From an uncultured Eudoraea sp. (GTDB lineage Bacteria; Bacteroidota; Bacteroidia; Flavobacteriales; Flavobacteriaceae): DNA of 6,797 nucleotides. Position numbers and translations under genes: made by a program. Below are positions 4,742 to 6,797 of this stretch, piece by piece. The notes under the pieces are model-generated. The model was not told where the DNA came from. It was given only the letters and a program-made list of their open reading frames with translations, and ran no database searches. Positions within the stretch are counted from its first letter, which is position 1. Every line of letters begins with the position of its first letter. The stretch is taken from contig CAJQNH010000191.1 in assembly GCA_905479615.1 (NCBI GenBank), positions 1-6,797 on the forward strand, in the 5' to 3' direction.

Positions 4742-6754
4742 TTATCTATTAATGTATATGTATCCGGATAGTGATTTCTGTATACCATCCTCATTTTCAT
4801 AATCCAGTATATAGAAATAAGTTCCTACCGGTAGTTTGTTGTCAACATCCACTGTAGCCCTGCCTTGAGATGTACCATCAAAGACATTACCCTGTGTATT
4901 ATAGGCATTTGTAGCATAAACCTGTACACCCCATCTATTATAAACTCGAATGGTATTGTTTGGGAAATCTTCAAGCCCTCTAATGGTCAAAACATCATGA
5001 ATACCATCCCCATTAGGGGTTACCACGTTAAATACCTCAATATCCTCTTCGCTGGCATTTGGTTCTAAATAATCCGGAATGCCGTCTGCATCAATATCAT
5101 CATTGGTAAAATCTCCGTCCCCATTGGTATCCTCAGCTGCAGTAGGTAAAAGATCATCGTCATCATCCGTATCCCTATAATCAGATTCGGAATCACCATC
5201 TGTGTTTGGCAACATATCAAAAGGATCATCAATTTCATCGTTTACATCGTCATCAATAGCTGTATAACCCTCATAACCATCGTCAAGGCCATCATTATCC
5301 TTGTCAGATCCTATAAATACTACATCAGGAATGCCATCATTATCCATATCATGCGCCTCAATATTATCCGGAACATTGTCGTTATCACTATCAGTATCAA
5401 CATAGTCCGGGAAACCATCACCATCTGTATCCACGGGTAGAATTCCTAATCCCCCACCATTCTCATATACATCGTCCAATCCATTACTGTTAGCATCTAT
5501 ACCGCTTGGGGCCGTATATGTTGCAGTTGCTTGCGCTTCCACATTGTCGGGAATACCATCATCATCACTATCTATATCCAAATAATCTGCTATGCCGTCA
5601 CTGTCCGTATCGGTTGGATTTGTTGAAGGATCATTATCACCGTCTAAATTCAAATCTTCAAAACTGTCCACTATACCATCATTATCTGTGTCCAGATCCA
5701 CGCCAATTGGATTTACCAGAATGGTAACTGTTGCTGTACTGCAATTGGATAAATTATCGCAAAGCGTATAGGTAAAAGAATCTGTCCCAATATATCCTGG
5801 ATTAGGTGTATATGTAATATCGTCATCCGAAGGGTCTCCCGGAGTATCATTATTATTGATTACAGCTGTGCCATCAGCGGGACTCGTATTTGTGAGGGTC
5901 CCTACGGTAGGAATATCGTTATCATTTGCTAAAATGTCTATATCAACGGCTATATCTTCTATAGTGGCTATAGAATCAGGCAATGCATCTACTATAGGCA
6001 ACACATCTACCGTAACTGTTGCCGTACTACAATCTCCAGTGGTATTGCAAACGGTATAATCAAATGAATCGGGGCCGTTGTAATCCGGATTTGGTGTATA
6101 TGTAAGAATATCATCTGTTGGATCATTCGGGGTGCCGTTGTTATTAATATTAACTGAACCATTAGCAGGATTGGTAGCTGTCAAAGTTCCTATTGCAGGG
6201 AGATCGCTGTCATTGTCATAAATTGGTACCACGATGGAAGTATCTTCATCAAGCGTAATAAGGTCGTCTGCCAAGGTGGCTGCCTGCTGCAGACAAACCA
6301 CCGTGAAACCAGGTAGATCAGTTGAATTTCCGGCTTTATTTATTGTAGCTACATAACGAACCACAGAAGTTGTTGATGTAACAACAGGTTGTAATTGATT
6401 TCCTGCAACGGCAGGGTTCCAGCTTACAGTAGCGCTGCCATTTACATTTGCGGTAATGTCTAGCGCAACCTGGTTATCAGGGGCTGTACAATCTGTTAGA
6501 ATAAAGTATCCCGTTGCATTAGAACCACAAAGTGTTCCATCATAAGTAGCAAAGTAAACCCCCGGTGTGCTGGTCTCATAAAAGAAATCTGTACTTAAAA
6601 CTGTTGAAGTATCTGAAGCTTCATACCATCTAAAATTACTTTCGTCACCACTGTTGGGTGCCTGAAGAAGGAATTGCGAATAAGAAAAAGCAATCCCCAG
6701 TATTGTAAAAACAAGACTAAGGAAAACTGATTTATGTCTTAATATATGTTTCAA
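4742..6754 (-). CDS. T9SS type B surface protein: Ig-like/cadherin-like repeats, thrombospondin type 3 array, CHU_C domain
   Basis: A 670-aa modular secreted protein, probably a cell-surface adhesin or matrix protein. Residues 1-26 form a signal peptide (basic start, FLSLVFTILGIAFS). About 27-155 is a beta-rich Ig-like region with Cys76 and Cys89. Two cadherin-like tandem repeats occupy about 161-252 and 259-347. About 353-562 is a calcium-binding thrombospondin type 3 array. The last 100 residues are a gliding-motility-associated C-terminal domain (CHU_C, TIGR04131-like) with VVTPNGDGIHD, IRVYNRWGVQVY and the final GYIYINR; this is a type B T9SS sorting signal. No enzyme domain is present. 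The first codon is TTG, since the frame has no ATG or GTG between the upstream in-frame stop (6788-6790) and the signal peptide. The downstream PorP/SprF gene, 4 bp away, is the likely export partner. It is small beside SprB-type adhesins, and the ligand is unknown. Confidence 0.88.
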   Translation of the reverse strand: MKHILRHKSVFLSLVFTILGIAFSYSQFLLQAPNSGDESNFRWYEASDTSTVLSTDFFYETSTPGVYFATYDGTLCGSNATGYFILTDCTAPDNQVALDITANVNGSATVSWNPAVAGNQLQPVVTSTTSVVRYVATINKAGNSTDLPGFTVVCLQQAATLADDLITLDEDTSIVVPIYDNDSDLPAIGTLTATNPANGSVNINNNGTPNDPTDDILTYTPNPDYNGPDSFDYTVCNTTGDCSTATVTVDVLPIVDALPDSIATIEDIAVDIDILANDNDIPTVGTLTNTSPADGTAVINNNDTPGDPSDDDITYTPNPGYIGTDSFTYTLCDNLSNCSTATVTILVNPIGVDLDTDNDGIVDSFEDLNLDGDNDPSTNPTDTDSDGIADYLDIDSDDDGIPDNVEAQATATYTAPSGIDANSNGLDDVYENGGGLGILPVDTDGDGFPDYVDTDSDNDNVPDNIEAHDMDNDGIPDVVFIGSDKDNDGLDDGYEGYTAIDDDVNDEIDDPFDMLPNTDGDSESDYRDTDDDDDLLPTAAEDTNGDGDFTNDDIDADGIPDYLEPNASEEDIEVFNVVTPNGDGIHDVLTIRGLEDFPNNTIRVYNRWGVQVYATNAYNTQGNVFDGTSQGRATVDVDNKLPVGTYFYILDYENEDGIQKSLSGYIYINR
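4745..5041 (-). other. Type B T9SS C-terminal sorting domain (CHU_C) coding segment
   Basis: Codes for residues about 572-670. It opens with IEVFNVVTPNGDGIHDVLTI, continues through NTIRVYNRWGVQVY, LPVGTYFYILDY and ends GYIYINR, the order of motifs in gliding-motility-associated C-terminal domains. Type B domains differ from the commoner type A (por-secretion) signal and in known cases depend on an SprF-like protein encoded next door, as found here. Confidence 0.85.
5069..5698 (-). repeat. Thrombospondin type 3 calcium-binding repeat array
   Basis: Codes for residues about 353-562, a chain of Asp-rich DxDxDGxxD units such as DTDNDGIVD, DTDSDGIADYLD, DSDDDGIPD, DTDGDGFPDYVD, DMDNDGIPD and DADGIPDYLE. 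By hand count, residues 351-570 contain 64 Asp and 11 Glu, with only one Lys and one Arg. Such arrays wrap around many calcium ions and become rigid when loaded, so the stalk probably depends on calcium, as available in seawater. The DNA repetition is caused by the codons and is irregular. Confidence 0.85.
5714..5980 (-). repeat. Cadherin-like tandem repeat 2 of the surface protein
   Basis: Codes for residues about 259-347 and aligns end to end with repeat 1: IEDIAVDIDILANDND, ADGTAVINNNDTPGD, ITYTPNPGYIGTDSFTYTLC, then SNCSTATVTI. The cysteine pair is conserved (Cys332, Cys338). At the DNA level the copies share short near-identical blocks (for example 5801-5817 and 6089-6105 on the plus strand) but are otherwise diverged, so the duplication is not recent. 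Confidence 0.8.
5999..6274 (-). repeat. Cadherin-like tandem repeat 1 of the surface protein
   Basis: Codes for residues about 161-252. It shows the pattern of the tandem-95/Big_9 class of extracellular repeats: DEDTSIVVPIYDNDSD, then ANGSVNINNNGTPND, then LTYTPNPDYNGPDSFDYTVC. Cys236 and Cys242 could form a small disulfide-closed loop. These domains are usually rigid spacers in adhesins and often bind calcium at their junctions. Confidence 0.8.
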
Positions 6755-6797
6755 ATCCGCGTTGTTATTTTTAAAGTCCCCATTATTTTACAACGAA
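6755..6797 (-). promoter_or_regulatory. Leader region of the surface-protein gene, with an out-of-frame mini-ORF
   Basis: These last 43 bases hold the start of the region upstream of the TTG start codon. An ATG at 6781-6783 (minus strand) opens a 10-codon frame, one frame off from the main gene, whose TGA (6751-6753) overlaps the TTG start in the string TTGA. No convincing TAnnTTTG element is seen here; the promoter is probably outside the window. Whether the mini-ORF is translated, or marks a frameshifted natural start, cannot be decided from this sequence. Confidence 0.25.

Noticed and set aside
4738..4800. Longer PorP-like protein starting at the ATG at 4798-4800
   Set aside because: It would add 21 residues in front of a good signal peptide and overlap the upstream gene by 59 bp; the ATG at 4735-4737 gives a normal secretory start.
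5069..5698. Short regularly recurring DNA units that might suggest CRISPR or a variable-number repeat
   Set aside because: The units are imperfect, of varying spacing and in frame, and are fully explained by the Asp-rich protein repeats; there are no conserved repeats separated by unique spacers.
5506..5727. Plus-strand open frame giving a His/Tyr/Leu-rich 73-aa product
   Set aside because: It is the antisense of the Asp-codon-rich calcium-binding array; its composition is a by-product of GAT/GAC repeats read in reverse.

Overview
The window looks like chromosomal DNA of a marine-type flavobacterium (phylum Bacteroidota). The evidence is a secreted protein with a gliding-motility-type C-terminal domain next to a PorP/SprF-family outer-membrane protein, both specific to the Bacteroidota type IX secretion system (T9SS). 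AT-rich sequence, the absence of Shine-Dalgarno sequences, a TAnnTTTG-type -7 element and a DUF4369 lipoprotein fit the same group. No tRNA, rRNA, CRISPR array, insertion sequence or phage gene is visible. Coding density is very high and no gene-free stretch exceeds about 90 bases.

Left end, plus strand (1-980): the last 74 codons of a DUF819-type integral membrane protein, then a complete 235-aa lipoprotein carrying a DUF4369 domain but no thioredoxin domain. These converge with the next block across only 16 bp.

Middle, minus strand (997-3693, read right to left): a tight five-gene cluster, idi (isopentenyl-diphosphate isomerase) - PTPS/QueD-family protein - PrxQ/Bcp peroxiredoxin - manA (mannose-6-phosphate isomerase) - 89-aa unknown protein. 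Two junctions are 4-bp ATGA overlaps, one is a 3-bp gap and the last is a 32-bp gap. A perfect TAnnTTTG element ends 4 bases before the idi start codon, so the transcript may be nearly leaderless. The cluster mixes isoprenoid, pterin, peroxide-detoxification and sugar-phosphate functions; the products have no obvious single pathway, and the link may simply be shared housekeeping expression. The pterin enzyme carries the C-x5-HGH arrangement of eukaryotic-type 6-pyruvoyl-tetrahydropterin synthases rather than the C-x3-HGH of QueD.

Right end, minus strand (3769-6754): a two-gene T9SS unit. The first gene encodes a 670-aa modular surface protein: signal peptide, Ig-like N-terminal region, two cadherin-like tandem repeats, a very Asp-rich thrombospondin-type-3 calcium-binding array and a type B (CHU_C) sorting domain. 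The second, 4 bp downstream, encodes the PorP/SprF-like barrel expected to assist its export or anchoring. An AT-rich hairpin followed by a T-run separates this unit from the idi cluster. The adhesin-like gene has no ATG; its only plausible start in this sequence is TTG, overlapping the stop of a 10-codon mini-ORF.

I found no clearly undescribed system. The points most worth following up are the adhesin/PorP pair with its odd start, the eukaryotic-like pterin enzyme inside the idi operon, the uncharacterised 89-aa protein, and the thioredoxin-less DUF4369 lipoprotein. All family names come from reading the protein sequences, not from database searches.
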